Assembly (NCBI GenBank): GCA_022448315.1 | Contig: JAKVCA010000022.1 | Span: 1-64,000 of the forward strand | Source: Pirellulaceae bacterium | GTDB taxonomy: Bacteria > Planctomycetota > Planctomycetia > Pirellulales > Pirellulaceae | DNA: 64,000 nt | Direction of reading: 5' to 3' | Part shown: positions 23,826 through 33,125 of the stretch, piece by piece | How the letters are laid out: each line of letters begins with the position of its first letter | How positions within the stretch are numbered: position 1 is the first letter of the stretch | Made by a program: the position numbers and the translations under genes | The notes under the pieces: model-generated | The model's database searches: none | What the model was told of the DNA's origin: nothing | Seen by the model: only the letters and a program-made list of their open reading frames with translations

Positions 23826-25226
23826 TTATTTCTTTTCAACGGATCCGTTTTTTTGAGCCGTCTGGGCATCTGATTTTGGTGGGTTTGCATCGATGATTTC
23901 AAACTGGTCGACCAAAATCTGATCCTCCGCGCCAAATCGATCGACTCGGTCTTGCTCCATCGTAATCACCCATCCGACCCGTCGACCCTGCTTATCGGCG
24001 AGGTGGTAGTAAATCCATTGAATGGGGATCCCAGAAACTTCAGAGGAGACAATCACTCGAAGACTCTGATAGCCTTTGCTGGTTGTGGATTCAGCGACGT
24101 CAACAATCTGTCCTGAGGCCCCTTCAATCGCCTTGGCAACGTCCGACCGATAACGTTTGGCGCTGAACGACACTCCGGCCGGCAAGTCCGCCAGACGAGT
24201 GAGCTGGGCCTGAGCAATCAGTTCACCCGAGGAGACATATCGAAGAATGGCGGCTTTTGCTTGATCGGACACCACCCTCCAACCTTTGCCGTGCTGAAGC
24301 CTGAAACCGTGTCGCTTGGATTCAAACACCAACGTGGGGTCGGAGTCGTTTTGTGACTCCATCACAATCGCCAGCTGGGCTTCATGGTCGGTCGACCATG
24401 AAGCCGGCACGGTCCGAGTCACCTCGATTTTCGTCCGAGCTTCAAAGCCCGGAGTCGCAGGACCGAGTGCTCGCTTTTCGCGAACACTCCAGACGAGGGA
24501 CTCCAGCTCTTCGGTCGAGGGGTTAGAGAGACAGACCCCCGAGAGCGTAATTTCGGTCGCCACACCACTTGCGAGTCCTTGCACCTGCCCCTGCACGGAA
24601 ACATTGACGGACTCTTCTGACCTCTTTTCCAGACGGCACTCGATTTGACCATCGATGATCGCATCAATCGCCAGAGCGGCTGCGACTTTCCAGGCAGGAG
24701 GTTCCCAACTATCGCCAACCTGTCCCTGAAACCCAGGCTCCAGCCATCCGGATAGGGTTGGGCTGATCCCGGGAATGAAAATGAGGTCGATTTCAGAAGA
24801 CTCCAGAGGAAGACTCTGACGAAAAAAATCTTGCCGGATCTTTGTCGAAGTTAACGGCTCGACGCGATGGACGATGATCTCGGAAAGGTCATTCAACCGA
24901 CTCACTGTCGCCCCACGGCCCACCTGCATCTGAGCAGTCGCTCGCTCGAATGCCCGCCCAATCCATAAACAATTCTCAACCTGTCGGTGCCGTTGGACAA
25001 ATTCGAAGTCACCTTCAACCCGGAAGGGCACGGTTCTCACCTGCTTGCTGTCGGGATCCAGTTCAAGATTGCCGCTGGCAGCCATTTCAACCTTGTATTG
25101 AGAGGCGGAGCCCCCAGTCGCGAGTTGCCGATCTTGCATGGAAGCCCCGGACAACGGCTTCGACATTCCAATCCATGGCAAGGCAGCGGTTGCGATGATC
25201 CAGTCGCGTCGGGAGATTTCGATCAC
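23826..25226 (-). CDS. Tat-exported protein of unknown function
   Basis: GTG 25226 has AGGGAA upstream. The 466-residue protein begins ISRRDWIIATAALPWIG, a twin-arginine-type signal. The rest reads as beta-rich, with two halves. Residues about 45-290 include VRTVPFRVEGDFEFVQRHRQ and repeated VSVQGQVQGLASGV-type strands. Residues about 310-450 include a FESKRHGFRLQHGKGWRVVS unit that looks like a periplasmic ligand-binding or PsbP-like fold. No catalytic motif is recognised. Confidence 0.8.
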   Translation of the reverse strand: MIEISRRDWIIATAALPWIGMSKPLSGASMQDRQLATGGSASQYKVEMAASGNLELDPDSKQVRTVPFRVEGDFEFVQRHRQVENCLWIGRAFERATAQMQVGRGATVSRLNDLSEIIVHRVEPLTSTKIRQDFFRQSLPLESSEIDLIFIPGISPTLSGWLEPGFQGQVGDSWEPPAWKVAAALAIDAIIDGQIECRLEKRSEESVNVSVQGQVQGLASGVATEITLSGVCLSNPSTEELESLVWSVREKRALGPATPGFEARTKIEVTRTVPASWSTDHEAQLAIVMESQNDSDPTLVFESKRHGFRLQHGKGWRVVSDQAKAAILRYVSSGELIAQAQLTRLADLPAGVSFSAKRYRSDVAKAIEGASGQIVDVAESTTSKGYQSLRVIVSSEVSGIPIQWIYYHLADKQGRRVGWVITMEQDRVDRFGAEDQILVDQFEIIDANPPKSDAQTAQKNGSVEKK

Positions 25227-25870
25227 GCCAATATTCCCTGTTTAGCTGTTGTCGGAAGACGAGAAGCCATTCGCAGCGATTTGATATGACGGACGGCCTA
25301 GTCAGCACTGACCGTGGCTTAGGTGGGAACTTCGATGCACCCACCGCCCCATGTCAAAATCGGTCATGTTTGACGGTTACTCCAACCTAAACATGCCGGG
25401 CTTGCAACAAGAACCAACAAAGGGGAGAAATGGGCAAACCTGGAAAAATAGGGCCATGTCGAAAACTCGGCAACACCCCAAAGCCTGGACTTCGTATATC
25501 TGGGCGGGAAACCGCAAATCACGGTGGGCCGCCAGCAAACATGGGCGAACACGCCGGCCTCCGACGACCCACCCTTTACGAAAGCCATGCTGTGAACAAA
25601 TTCACAAACGGCAACGTCGAACGATACTCAGCCTTCTTTCTGATTTAAACGAGTGCTTTCTTCGCTTTTATTGTTAAATTGGACGGAGTGAGCGGTCGAA
25701 CGCCCAAGGCAAGGTTCTCCTCAGCGAACCCTGCGAATGGACATAACGTACGAATTAGGGGCCTTTCGACATCGCAACAGGACGTTGTGGATATCTCACT
25801 GGTCGACGACGGGTTGCAGTCTGCCTTGCAGGGATCACACCCGGATAGAGCGTCCGAAGAGGGAGTCATC
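25227..25870. other. gene-free stretch upstream of the sigma factor
   Basis: About 640 bp between divergent genes. The sigma-factor frame is open back to 25679, but those 64 codons do not look like protein. No RNA or repeat was recognised; a promoter must lie here but none is clear. Confidence 0.4.
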
Positions 25871-27541
25871 ATGCACACCGATTACAAAAGCGAGTCGATC
25901 CGACAACTGCGGGATCAACAAGTTCGTTTTGCCCCGAGAGAGAAAAAACTCGAACAGATTTGTCGCGCAGAGAAGCTGATCTCAGAATTGGACCGCAAGA
26001 GAACCTACAGCTACGAATACCTGTGCTTTCGGATCACACAGTTCCGCCCCGAAGTCTCGGGACTTCTGACCCTAAGCGGCACCGACGCCGTGCATGACAT
26101 TGGCCACTTCATTCAGGATGTCTCCGAAGCGGCTGACCTGAGAATCGACGAAATGGCAGAACCGGTTCGCAGCGTCGACGAACTCAGCGAGCAATTGAGC
26201 GTTTCGACGAAGACGATCAGTCGCTGGCGTCAACAAGGACTTGTCAGTCGAAAGTTCATCTTTGAAGGAGGTCGCCGTCGGGTCGGCTTCTTACAGAGCA
26301 GCATCGATCGGTTCATTTCGAAGAACCGGTCCAAGGTCAAGCGTGGCGAACGGTTCACACAACTTTCCGATGCGGAAAGGGACGATATTCTTGAACGAGG
26401 GCGGCGACTCGCCCAAGCGGGAACGAGCCAGTCCGATGTCGCGAGGGAAATCGCGAAAGCCTTGGGACGGAGTGTCGAGACGATTCGATACACGATCAAG
26501 CATCATGATGAAAAGTTTCCGGAGACCGCGTTATTCCCTGATCGTCAAGGAATCTTGGATGAGCAGGCAAAACAGGAGATCAGCGACCTGATGCTGACGG
26601 GTACGCCAGCGGAAACACTCGCCAAGAAACATCAGCGATCCGTGTCATCGATCTACAGGATTGTGAATGAAGTTCGGGCGGGTCGCGTGATGGAACTCCC
26701 GTTGGACTTTATGGACAGCCCAGAATTTCATACCCGAAACGCTCAGGGTCGCATTTTGACTCCGATGCCCATCGAGTCGAACGCGCGGAAAGTCAAACCA
26801 CCGACGGGACTGCCTCACTACCTCGCCTCACTATACGAGGTCCCGCTGTTGAGCCGCGACCAGGAATATCACCTATTCCGCAAATTCAACTTTCTCAAGT
26901 ACAAAGCGGCCAAACTTCGGGACCAACTCGATCCCACACAGGCGACCTCGACCAAGATGGACGAAATTGAGGAATACTACGATCAGGCGGTGCGTGTCAA
27001 AAATCAAATTGTACAATCCAACCTCAGGCTGGTCGTTTCCATCGCAAAGCGACACCTGAACCCCGACGAAGATTTCTTTCAACTGGTTAGTGACGGGAAC
27101 ATGTCGCTGATCCGGGCTGCGGAGAAGTTCGACTACACCCGTGGCAATAAATTCAGTACTTACGCGAGCTGGGCAATCATGAAGAACTTTGCCCGAACCA
27201 TTCCACAGGAATTTCGACATCGCGACCGTTTCAAAACGGTCAACGAAGAGACGTTTCTGGCCACGACGGACGAGCGGGCCGACAATCTACTTCTCGAAGC
27301 ACAACAGTTCCTGAGGAAAAAGCAGGTCGGTCGGATCCTAGACCGCCTGGACGAACGTGAACAAAAGATCATCATCCGCCGCTTTGGCTTGGACCACTCG
27401 CAGGAACCATTGACCCTCAAAGAGGTGGGCGAGGAACTCGGGGTCACCAAGGAGCGTATCCGACAGATCGAGGCGAGAGCATTGACGAAGTTGAGATCCG
27501 CAGCCAAAGACGAAAATATTGACTGGGAAGAAGTGGAATAA
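25871..27541 (+). CDS. sigma-70 family factor with three extra N-terminal HTH units
   Basis: ATG 25871 has GAGGGAG 5 nt upstream. The 556-residue protein ends with sigma region 2 (about 375-447: NLRLVVSIAKRHL, YTRGNKFSTYASWAIMKNF) and region 4 (about 485-545: LDEREQKIIIRRFGLDH, LGVTKERIRQIEARALTKLR). The region-3 segment normally between them is absent; a short linker replaces it. The N-terminal 300 residues hold three helix-turn-helix-like units: 101-125 (MerR/excisionase-like SVDELSEQLSVSTKTISRWR), 184-212 and 242-270. It is not a standard RpoD. It sits just upstream of the tRNA-tuf-rpoBC cluster with its own terminator. Confidence 0.88.
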   Translation: MHTDYKSESIRQLRDQQVRFAPREKKLEQICRAEKLISELDRKRTYSYEYLCFRITQFRPEVSGLLTLSGTDAVHDIGHFIQDVSEAADLRIDEMAEPVRSVDELSEQLSVSTKTISRWRQQGLVSRKFIFEGGRRRVGFLQSSIDRFISKNRSKVKRGERFTQLSDAERDDILERGRRLAQAGTSQSDVAREIAKALGRSVETIRYTIKHHDEKFPETALFPDRQGILDEQAKQEISDLMLTGTPAETLAKKHQRSVSSIYRIVNEVRAGRVMELPLDFMDSPEFHTRNAQGRILTPMPIESNARKVKPPTGLPHYLASLYEVPLLSRDQEYHLFRKFNFLKYKAAKLRDQLDPTQATSTKMDEIEEYYDQAVRVKNQIVQSNLRLVVSIAKRHLNPDEDFFQLVSDGNMSLIRAAEKFDYTRGNKFSTYASWAIMKNFARTIPQEFRHRDRFKTVNEETFLATTDERADNLLLEAQQFLRKKQVGRILDRLDEREQKIIIRRFGLDHSQEPLTLKEVGEELGVTKERIRQIEARALTKLRSAAKDENIDWEEVE

Positions 27542-27691
27542 GATGCCCATCGCGAAGTTTGTTTGAGCGGCAACCGCCATTCATCACCCCCTGGAGAGGG
27601 AACCCCGAGCCGCAGACAGGGGGATCTGGCACACGAAGACGATCGCGAACATGCAAGCAAACATAACAAGGCAAACGGAGCTATTCCCAGC

Positions 27692-27718
27692 AAGCCGCCC
27701 CGACAGGGCGGCTTTTTT
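27692..27718 (+). terminator. intrinsic terminator of the sigma gene
   Basis: AAGCCGCCC (27692-27700) pairs with GGGCGGCTT (27706-27714), 5-nt loop, followed by a T-run to 27718. Confidence 0.93.
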
Positions 27719-27780
27719 CGTTTCAACTCCTGCGGATCGCATGACGGGCGGAATTTTTCCCCAGAGGCATTGATTTCGTA

Positions 27781-27808
27781 TTGCCGTCCAAAGGGAGTTC
27801 GGTATATT
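27781..27808 (+). promoter_or_regulatory. promoter of the tRNA-tuf cluster
   Basis: TTGCCG (27781-27786) and TATATT (27803-27808) are 16 nt apart. The predicted start lies about 20 nt before tRNA-Thr. It is the only good promoter seen before tuf. Confidence 0.65.
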
Positions 27809-27835
27809 AGCCGGTTTTCCCGGACAAGATGATTG

Positions 27836-27908
27836 GCCAGCGTAGCTCAGTTGGCAGAGCAGCTGATTTGTAATCAGCCGGTCGTGGGTTCGAATCCCTC
27901 CGCTGGCT
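27836..27908 (+). tRNA. tRNA-Thr (anticodon TGT)
   Basis: Cloverleaf of 73 nt; acceptor GCCAGCG/CGCTGGC; anticodon loop TTTGTAA reads TGT; T-loop TTCGAAT. No encoded CCA. Confidence 0.97.
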
Positions 27909-27942
27909 CTGGCTGAACACACGCCGCAAAGGCATTACTTCG

Positions 27943-28024
27943 GGGGGGTTTCCCGAGCGGTCAAAGGGGTCAGACTGTAAATCTGATGGCTTCGCCTTCG
28001 CAGGTTCGAATCCTGCACCCCCCA
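27943..28024 (+). tRNA. tRNA-Tyr (anticodon GTA)
   Basis: Class II tRNA of 82 nt with a long variable arm; acceptor GGGGGGT/ACCCCCC; anticodon loop CTGTAAA reads GTA; T-loop TTCGAAT. Confidence 0.97.
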
Positions 28025-28138
28025 CTTTGAACCAAGAAAAGAAATATAGAGAGCGGTAGGAAAGTCGAACCGAATCGTCCCCCCCTTGAATTCAACATCG
28101 ATTCGCAGAAGATATTAGATTCGATGGATTAGAAATTA

Positions 28139-28209
28139 GCGGGTGTAGCTCAATGGTAGAGCCACAGCCTTCCAAGCTGAAGACGAGGGTTCGATTCCCT
28201 TCACCCGCT
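28139..28209 (+). tRNA. tRNA-Gly (anticodon TCC)
   Basis: 71 nt; acceptor GCGGGTG/CACCCGC; anticodon loop CTTCCAA reads TCC; T-loop TTCGATT. Confidence 0.97.
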
Positions 28210-28246
28210 CTCGAGATTTCAGGCTTTGCCTGGGGCTTGACCAGAT

Positions 28247-28319
<73 letters not shown>

Positions 28320-28415
28320 CTGAAAACTTTGATGAACTTGGCCGTCGGCCTGTTCGATTGGTTGTTGGTGTAAGAGTTTTTATCTTCCGGTCTTTACAAG
28401 TAGGTGTTGATAGAG

Positions 28416-29609
28416 ATGGCCAAGGAGGAATTTCAGCGGACAAAACCGCACGTCAATGTGGGTACCATTGGACACATTGACCATGGCAAAACGACGACAA
28501 CGGGTGCAATCTTGGCAGTGCAAGCTGCGAAGGGCTTGGCGGAAGCCAAGGGGTACTCAGACATTGCGAAGGGTGGAACGGTTCGTGACGAGACCAAGAC
28601 GGTGACCATCGCCGTGGCTCACGTCGAATACGAATCCGACAATCGCCACTACGCCCACATTGACTGTCCCGGTCACGCGGACTTCGTCAAGAACATGATC
28701 ACGGGTGCCGCCCAGATGGACGGTGCAATTCTCGTGGTCTCGGCAGCCGACGGTCCCATGCCACAGACGAAAGAGCACGTGCTTCTGGCTCGTCAGGTTG
28801 ACGTGCCTTACATCGTGGTCTTCATGAACAAGTGCGACCTGGTCGACGACGAAGAGTTGTTGGACCTGGTTGAAATGGAAGTTCGGGAACTGCTCAGCAA
28901 GTACAAGTTTGAAGGCGACGATGTGCCCGTGATTCGCGGAAGTGCATTGCCTGCCTACAACAGCCCTGCGGATCCGGAAGCCAGCAAGTGCATTTCGGAA
29001 CTGATGGATGCGCTGGACGCCAACATTCCCGAGCCTGCTCGCGAAGAAGACAAGCCGTTCCTGATGGCGATCGAAGACGTCTTCTCCATTGAAGGCCGTG
29101 GTACGGTGGCAACCGGTCGTATCGAACGGGGAATCATCACCGTCGGCGACGAAGTTGAGATCATCGGTCTTAAGGAGAGCACCAAGACAACCTGTACGGG
29201 TGTCGAGATGTTCCGAAAACTGCTGAATCAGGGTCAAGCTGGCGATAATGTGGGCTGCCTGCTTCGTGGTGTCAAGCGAGACGAAATCGAGCGTGGTCAG
29301 GTTCTGGCCAAGCCCGGTTCCATCACGCCACATGCGAAATTCGAAGCTGAGGTCTACTGCCTGAGCAAGGACGAAGGCGGTCGTCATACGCCGTTCTTCA
29401 GTGGCTATCGCCCTCAGTTCTACTTCCGAACCACGGATGTGACCGGAACCGCCAATTTGGTCGGTGCCGAAATGTGCATGCCGGGTGACAATGTGAAGGT
29501 GGAAGTGGAACTTCACAAGCAGATCGCAATGGACGACGGAGTTCGTTTCGCGATTCGCGAAGGTGGCCGAACCGTGGGCTCCGGCGTTGTGACGAAAATC
29601 ATTGAGTAG
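28416..29609 (+). CDS. tuf: elongation factor Tu
   Basis: ATG 28416 gives the standard start [20 protein letters not shown] and 397 residues, the usual length. The GTP-binding motifs are intact: GHIDHGKTT (G1), DCPGHADF (G3), NKCD (G4). Domains 2 and 3 follow ([33 protein letters not shown]). It delivers aminoacyl-tRNA to the ribosome. It is placed after four tRNA genes and before tRNA-Trp and secE, as in many bacteria, and is apart from rpsL-rpsG-fusA. Confidence 0.99.
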   Translation: MAKEEFQRTKPHVNVGTIGHIDHGKTTTTGAILAVQAAKGLAEAKGYSDIAKGGTVRDETKTVTIAVAHVEYESDNRHYAHIDCPGHADFVKNMITGAAQMDGAILVVSAADGPMPQTKEHVLLARQVDVPYIVVFMNKCDLVDDEELLDLVEMEVRELLSKYKFEGDDVPVIRGSALPAYNSPADPEASKCISELMDALDANIPEPAREEDKPFLMAIEDVFSIEGRGTVATGRIERGIITVGDEVEIIGLKESTKTTCTGVEMFRKLLNQGQAGDNVGCLLRGVKRDEIERGQVLAKPGSITPHAKFEAEVYCLSKDEGGRHTPFFSGYRPQFYFRTTDVTGTANLVGAEMCMPGDNVKVEVELHKQIAMDDGVRFAIREGGRTVGSGVVTKIIE

Positions 29610-29632
29610 TCACCCCAAGTGAGAGTAACGAT

Positions 29633-29670
29633 CAGGATGTCTTTCCATCGCGGGAAGGCATCCTGTTTTT
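29633..29670 (+). terminator. tuf terminator abutting tRNA-Trp
   Basis: A 14-bp stem (29633-29646 with 29652-29665; CAGGATG/CATCCTG at the base, two G-T pairs inside) with a 5-nt loop is followed by TTTTT at 29666-29670. The next base, 29671, is position 1 of tRNA-Trp. Confidence 0.9.
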
Positions 29671-29743
29671 AGGGGTGTAGCTCAATCGGCAGAGCAGCGG
29701 TTTCCAAAACCGCAGGTTGCGAGTTCGAGTCCCGCCGCCCCTG
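29671..29743 (+). tRNA. tRNA-Trp (anticodon CCA)
   Basis: 73 nt; acceptor AGGGGTG/CGCCCCT; anticodon loop TTCCAAA reads CCA; T-loop TTCGAGT. The T stem GCGAG/CCCGC has one A-C mismatch (29722 with 29732). Discriminator G fits tRNA-Trp. Confidence 0.96.
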
Positions 29744-29812
29744 CTTCAGGAGGAAACTGAACACGTCGGACGGGATCCCGCTTGTTCTTTTTAGTTTCGA
29801 TCGGTGGGTTTT

Positions 29813-30256
29813 ATGGCCAAGGACAATGCAGTGACAACCGCCAGTAACTGGCAGTTCCTGTTTTTCGGCTCGTACAAGAAGTCGCAAGGACGTTACGCCC
29901 GTCAGGTCACTGGAGGTGCACTGACGGTACTCATGTTGATCGCAGCTTATCGCTTGTCCCAATGGACGGCGATGGAGGATGTTGTTTTCAGTGGAGGCCA
30001 CTGGGCCATCGGCGGAATCATTGCTGTTTTAGGCGGGTTCGTCGCTTACAGACTGGTTCAGCTCCCTCGGTTTGCGGACTTTTTAATCGCGGTTGAAGCG
30101 GAAATGAACAAGGTTTCCTGGCCAGCTCAGGGTGAACTTGTCAAAGCTTCGATCGTCGTGATTTTTGTAATATTCTTCCTGGCAGGTGTGTTGTTTTCAT
30201 TCGACCTGATCTGGAACACACTTTTCAGGTTGGGCAACAGTCTCTGGCCGTTTTAG
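29813..30256 (+). CDS. secE: preprotein translocase subunit SecE
   Basis: ATG 29813 gives 147 residues. The C-terminal part carries the SecE core: an amphipathic helix RFADFLIAVEAEMNKVSWPA with the conserved SWP, then a membrane helix (IVVIFVIFFLAGVLFSFDLI). Two further membrane segments precede it (about residues 37-52 and 70-88), a three-helix form as in E. coli. It clamps SecY in the protein-export channel. It lies 70 nt after tRNA-Trp and 44 nt before nusG, with which it is probably co-transcribed. No rpmG lies between tuf and secE. Confidence 0.95.
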   Translation: MAKDNAVTTASNWQFLFFGSYKKSQGRYARQVTGGALTVLMLIAAYRLSQWTAMEDVVFSGGHWAIGGIIAVLGGFVAYRLVQLPRFADFLIAVEAEMNKVSWPAQGELVKASIVVIFVIFFLAGVLFSFDLIWNTLFRLGNSLWPF

Positions 30257-30300
30257 TAATCGAGCGTTTAACGAACCAAGACTTGCCGAGGCGTTTAATC

Positions 30301-31125
30301 ATGTCGGAACAAGAGCAACCCTCAGACGAATCAGCGACCGCATCCGAGAGCGCGGACGATACGTTGGTTTCTGAAGCGAACGTTGCCTCGAACGGGGCAG
30401 AAGACGCAGGTCCGGGCACACCGGCCGAAAGTTCTTCGGTTGCTGAAGCAAGCGACGCGGGTCAGGTCGAGTCCAGCGAAGGTGATCACGAGGAAGAGGC
30501 AGCTCAAGAGGAATCCGGAGCGGACGCGAGTCCCGTATTGGTCTCCGAAGCGGAACCCGAGGAACCAGAAAGTGCGATGCAGTGGTACATTCTCAAGGTT
30601 CAGGTGAACCGAGAGTCATCCATCTGCGACGCCCTGCTACGCCGCATCAAAATGGAAGGCCTTGAGCAGTACTTTGGTGAAGTTCTCGTGCCCACGGAGG
30701 ACGTGCGTGAATTCACCAAGTCGGGCAAGCAGCGAATTGTCAAACGCAAGCTCTACCCCGGCTACATTGTGGTGAACATGATCATCAATGATGACACGTG
30801 GTTTCTCGTTCGAGAGACCCCAGGCATCGGCGACTTTACCGGGGCTGTCGGCAAGCCGGCGGCACTTAGCGACGCCGAGATCGGACGCATCAAGCAGATG
30901 GCCAAGATCGGGGAAGAGACTTCCAAGGAAGAGACGGCCGGAATCAAGACAGCGATCAAATTCCGTCCGGGGGATCGAGTTCGAGTCAAAGAAGGCTACT
31001 TCCAAAACTTCGAAGGCGATGTCGAAACCATCGACGAATCGAACGGTCGTGTAACGGTCATGATCAGCATTTTTGGGCGAGCAACACCGGTCGAATTGGA
31101 CCACTGGCAAGTCGAAGACGTTTAA
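30301..31125 (+). CDS. nusG: transcription factor NusG with acidic N-terminal extension
   Basis: ATG 30301 gives 274 residues, about 90 more than E. coli NusG. Residues 1-93 are Glu/Ser/Ala-rich and low-complexity (SEQEQPSDESATASESADD at the start). The NGN domain begins at MQWYILKVQVNRES, with the binding surface LVPTEDVREF, KLYPGYIVVNM and VRETPGIGDFTG. The KOW domain is at about 219-274 (FRPGDRVRVKEGYFQNFEG). It binds RNA polymerase and affects pausing, Rho and ribosome coupling. Start choice is unambiguous because no other ATG fits better and the extension is in frame throughout. Confidence 0.97.
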   Translation: MSEQEQPSDESATASESADDTLVSEANVASNGAEDAGPGTPAESSSVAEASDAGQVESSEGDHEEEAAQEESGADASPVLVSEAEPEEPESAMQWYILKVQVNRESSICDALLRRIKMEGLEQYFGEVLVPTEDVREFTKSGKQRIVKRKLYPGYIVVNMIINDDTWFLVRETPGIGDFTGAVGKPAALSDAEIGRIKQMAKIGEETSKEETAGIKTAIKFRPGDRVRVKEGYFQNFEGDVETIDESNGRVTVMISIFGRATPVELDHWQVEDV

Positions 31126-31238
31126 CACAAGCATGGCGTGGAGAATCGCTCGGACTCTGATTTGATCCCAGAGAAAAGGCCAGGCGAACCCGACTCCAGC
31201 CCAAACATTATTTTAAGAAGTATCGGATAATTGTAGCG

Positions 31239-31664
31239 ATGGCGAAGCAAGTCCTTGGTCAAGCCAAGTTTCAGATCCCGGGTGGTCAGGCCACACCTGC
31301 ACCGCCGGTGGGTACCTCACTGGGTAAGTTCGGCGTGAATTTGGGCCAGTTCGTCCAGCAGTTCAACGATCGGACTAAAGAGTTCAGCGGGACACCGATT
31401 CCCGTGGTGGTTACCTGCTACAACGACCGGTCTTTCGACTTCATCACGAAAAGCCCGCCAGCCGCTGCCCTTCTGAAAATGGCCGCTGGAATTGCCAAGG
31501 GGTCAGGCGTCCCGAACGTGACCAAAGTCGGGAAAGTGACCCGTGAGCAGATCGATGACATTTGCAACAAGAAGATGGCCGACCTGAATGCTCGTGATCT
31601 TGAGCATGCACGCCGAATGATCGAAGGCACCGCCCGTAGCATGGGCTTGGAAGTGACTGAGTAG
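31239..31664 (+). CDS. rplK: 50S ribosomal protein L11
   Basis: 141 residues. It has the conserved opening with LGQAKFQIPGGQATPAPPVG and the C-terminal rRNA-binding signature AGIAKGSGVPNVTKVGKVTR. It forms the GTPase-associated region of the large subunit with L10/L12. First of the rplKAJL block; about 110 nt separates it from nusG. Confidence 0.99.
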   Translation: MAKQVLGQAKFQIPGGQATPAPPVGTSLGKFGVNLGQFVQQFNDRTKEFSGTPIPVVVTCYNDRSFDFITKSPPAAALLKMAAGIAKGSGVPNVTKVGKVTREQIDDICNKKMADLNARDLEHARRMIEGTARSMGLEVTE

Positions 31665-31735
31665 CCTTGCGGCCCACGACCGTGAGTAGAACGACTTATC
31701 CACCCAACGCGGTGTAGATACCAGGAAACAAAAAG

Positions 31736-32413
31736 ATGCCGAAACTTACGAAGCGACTTTCAGAATCCCACAAAAAGCGACCGGAAGAGGCGGTGCCGTT
31801 GGCGCAAGCGATTGAAGTCTTGAAATCGTACAAACCAACGAAGTTCGACCAGTCCGTGGAAATCCACATGAGGCTGGGCATTGACGCCAAGCAGGCCGAT
31901 CAGATCGTCCGGGGTTCCATTGTGCTGCCACATGGAATCGGAAAATCCCAAAGAGTGGTCGTATTTGCAAAAGGCGAATTGGCGAAGGCGGCTGAAGAGG
32001 CAGGTGCCGAGGTTGTGGGCCAAGAAGACCTTGCAAAGAAGATTAAGGATGGCTGGCTGGACTTCGATGTCTGCGTCGCAACTCCCGACATGATGGGCAT
32101 GGTCGGTCCATTGGGGCGGGCTCTCGGTCCTCGGGGACTGATGCCGTCGCCAAAGGCCGGAACGGTGACTCCCGATCCAGCAAACGCCGTGAAAGAGTAC
32201 AAAGCTGGAAAGGTGGAGTTCCGAAATGACGGTGGAGGCAACGTCCACGCCGTCGTTGGTAAGCTCAGCTTCGAGCCCCAGCAACTCGCCGAAAATATTC
32301 AGGCCTTCATCGATCGGATCAATTCGATGAAGCCGATGGCCGTAAAGGGAACTTACGTCAAAGGAATCGTGATCGCGGCGACCATGAGTCCCAGCGTTCG
32401 GGTTGCTGCGTAA
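31736..32413 (+). CDS. rplA: 50S ribosomal protein L1
   Basis: 225 residues. The family signature region [20 protein letters not shown] is intact, as are [14 protein letters not shown] and the closing [20 protein letters not shown]. It binds 23S rRNA at the L1 stalk; in E. coli it also represses its own operon by binding the leader, which I cannot demonstrate here. It lies 71 nt after rplK. Confidence 0.99.
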   Translation: MPKLTKRLSESHKKRPEEAVPLAQAIEVLKSYKPTKFDQSVEIHMRLGIDAKQADQIVRGSIVLPHGIGKSQRVVVFAKGELAKAAEEAGAEVVGQEDLAKKIKDGWLDFDVCVATPDMMGMVGPLGRALGPRGLMPSPKAGTVTPDPANAVKEYKAGKVEFRNDGGGNVHAVVGKLSFEPQQLAENIQAFIDRINSMKPMAVKGTYVKGIVIAATMSPSVRVAA

Positions 32414-32471
32414 CCGCCCAACTGTCACCCCTGTAACACCATACAGCTCGTCCTTTTTGGTAACGACAATC

Positions 32472-32999
32472 ATGAGTAAGTACCTCAAAGACCAGATCAC
32501 AGCGGATTTAACCCGTCGACTCGACGGTGTCGCGGACTGTGTCTTGGCAAATGTCATTGGACTCGATTCCGAAAAAACATTCTTGCTCCGCAAGCGATTG
32601 CGAGAGAAGGACATTCACGTGTTGGTGGTCAAGAACACTCTTGCCCGCCGCGCCACTGAAGGCACCTCACTTGGTCCTGCTTTCGAAGGCATCGAAGGCA
32701 GTTCTGCGATCGTGTGGGGAGGCGAAGACTTCGTCTCACTGGTCAAGGAAGTGACCGAACTCGATAAGGATGAAGAGTTCGAGGAGTTTTCGGCCTTGGG
32801 CGGTGCCATGGATGGCGAACAGCTGACACCGGACCGTGTGAAAGAAATCAGCAAGTGGCCGAGCCGACAGGAACAACTCTCCATGTTGGCAGGGCAGATC
32901 CTTGGCCCGGGCAGCACACTTCAAGCCCAACTTATCGGCCCCGGCGGGACACTCGCCAGCCAAATCAAGCAAAAATCGGAGGAAGAAGGCGCCGAATAG
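32472..32999 (+). CDS. rplJ: 50S ribosomal protein L10
   Basis: ATG 32472 gives 175 residues; the frame is open further upstream to 32403, overlapping rplA, but the protein clearly begins MSKYLKDQITADLTRRLDG. It has the RNA-binding N-terminal domain (LRKRLREKDIHVLVVKNTLA) and a C-terminal helix region that docks L7/L12 dimers. Only 58 nt separates it from rplA, so no long L10 leader of the E. coli kind is present. Confidence 0.98.
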   Translation: MSKYLKDQITADLTRRLDGVADCVLANVIGLDSEKTFLLRKRLREKDIHVLVVKNTLARRATEGTSLGPAFEGIEGSSAIVWGGEDFVSLVKEVTELDKDEEFEEFSALGGAMDGEQLTPDRVKEISKWPSRQEQLSMLAGQILGPGSTLQAQLIGPGGTLASQIKQKSEEEGAE

Positions 33000-33125
33000 C
33001 CTGGCAAGCTGCAATCAGATCCGACACCTGCCTCGCAGGTTGGTCGATTGCTTCCGGTAGCAGTGAACCGGGTTGGTCTTCGAAAACAACTACACACCTC
33101 AATATGAGTAAAAGGAAACGAGATT

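Noticed and set aside
28557-29516. 319-codon minus-strand ORF
   Set aside because: Antisense shadow of tuf.
32414-32471. Possible L10/L12 leader structure before rplJ
   Set aside because: Only 58 nt long with no kink-turn-like fold visible.
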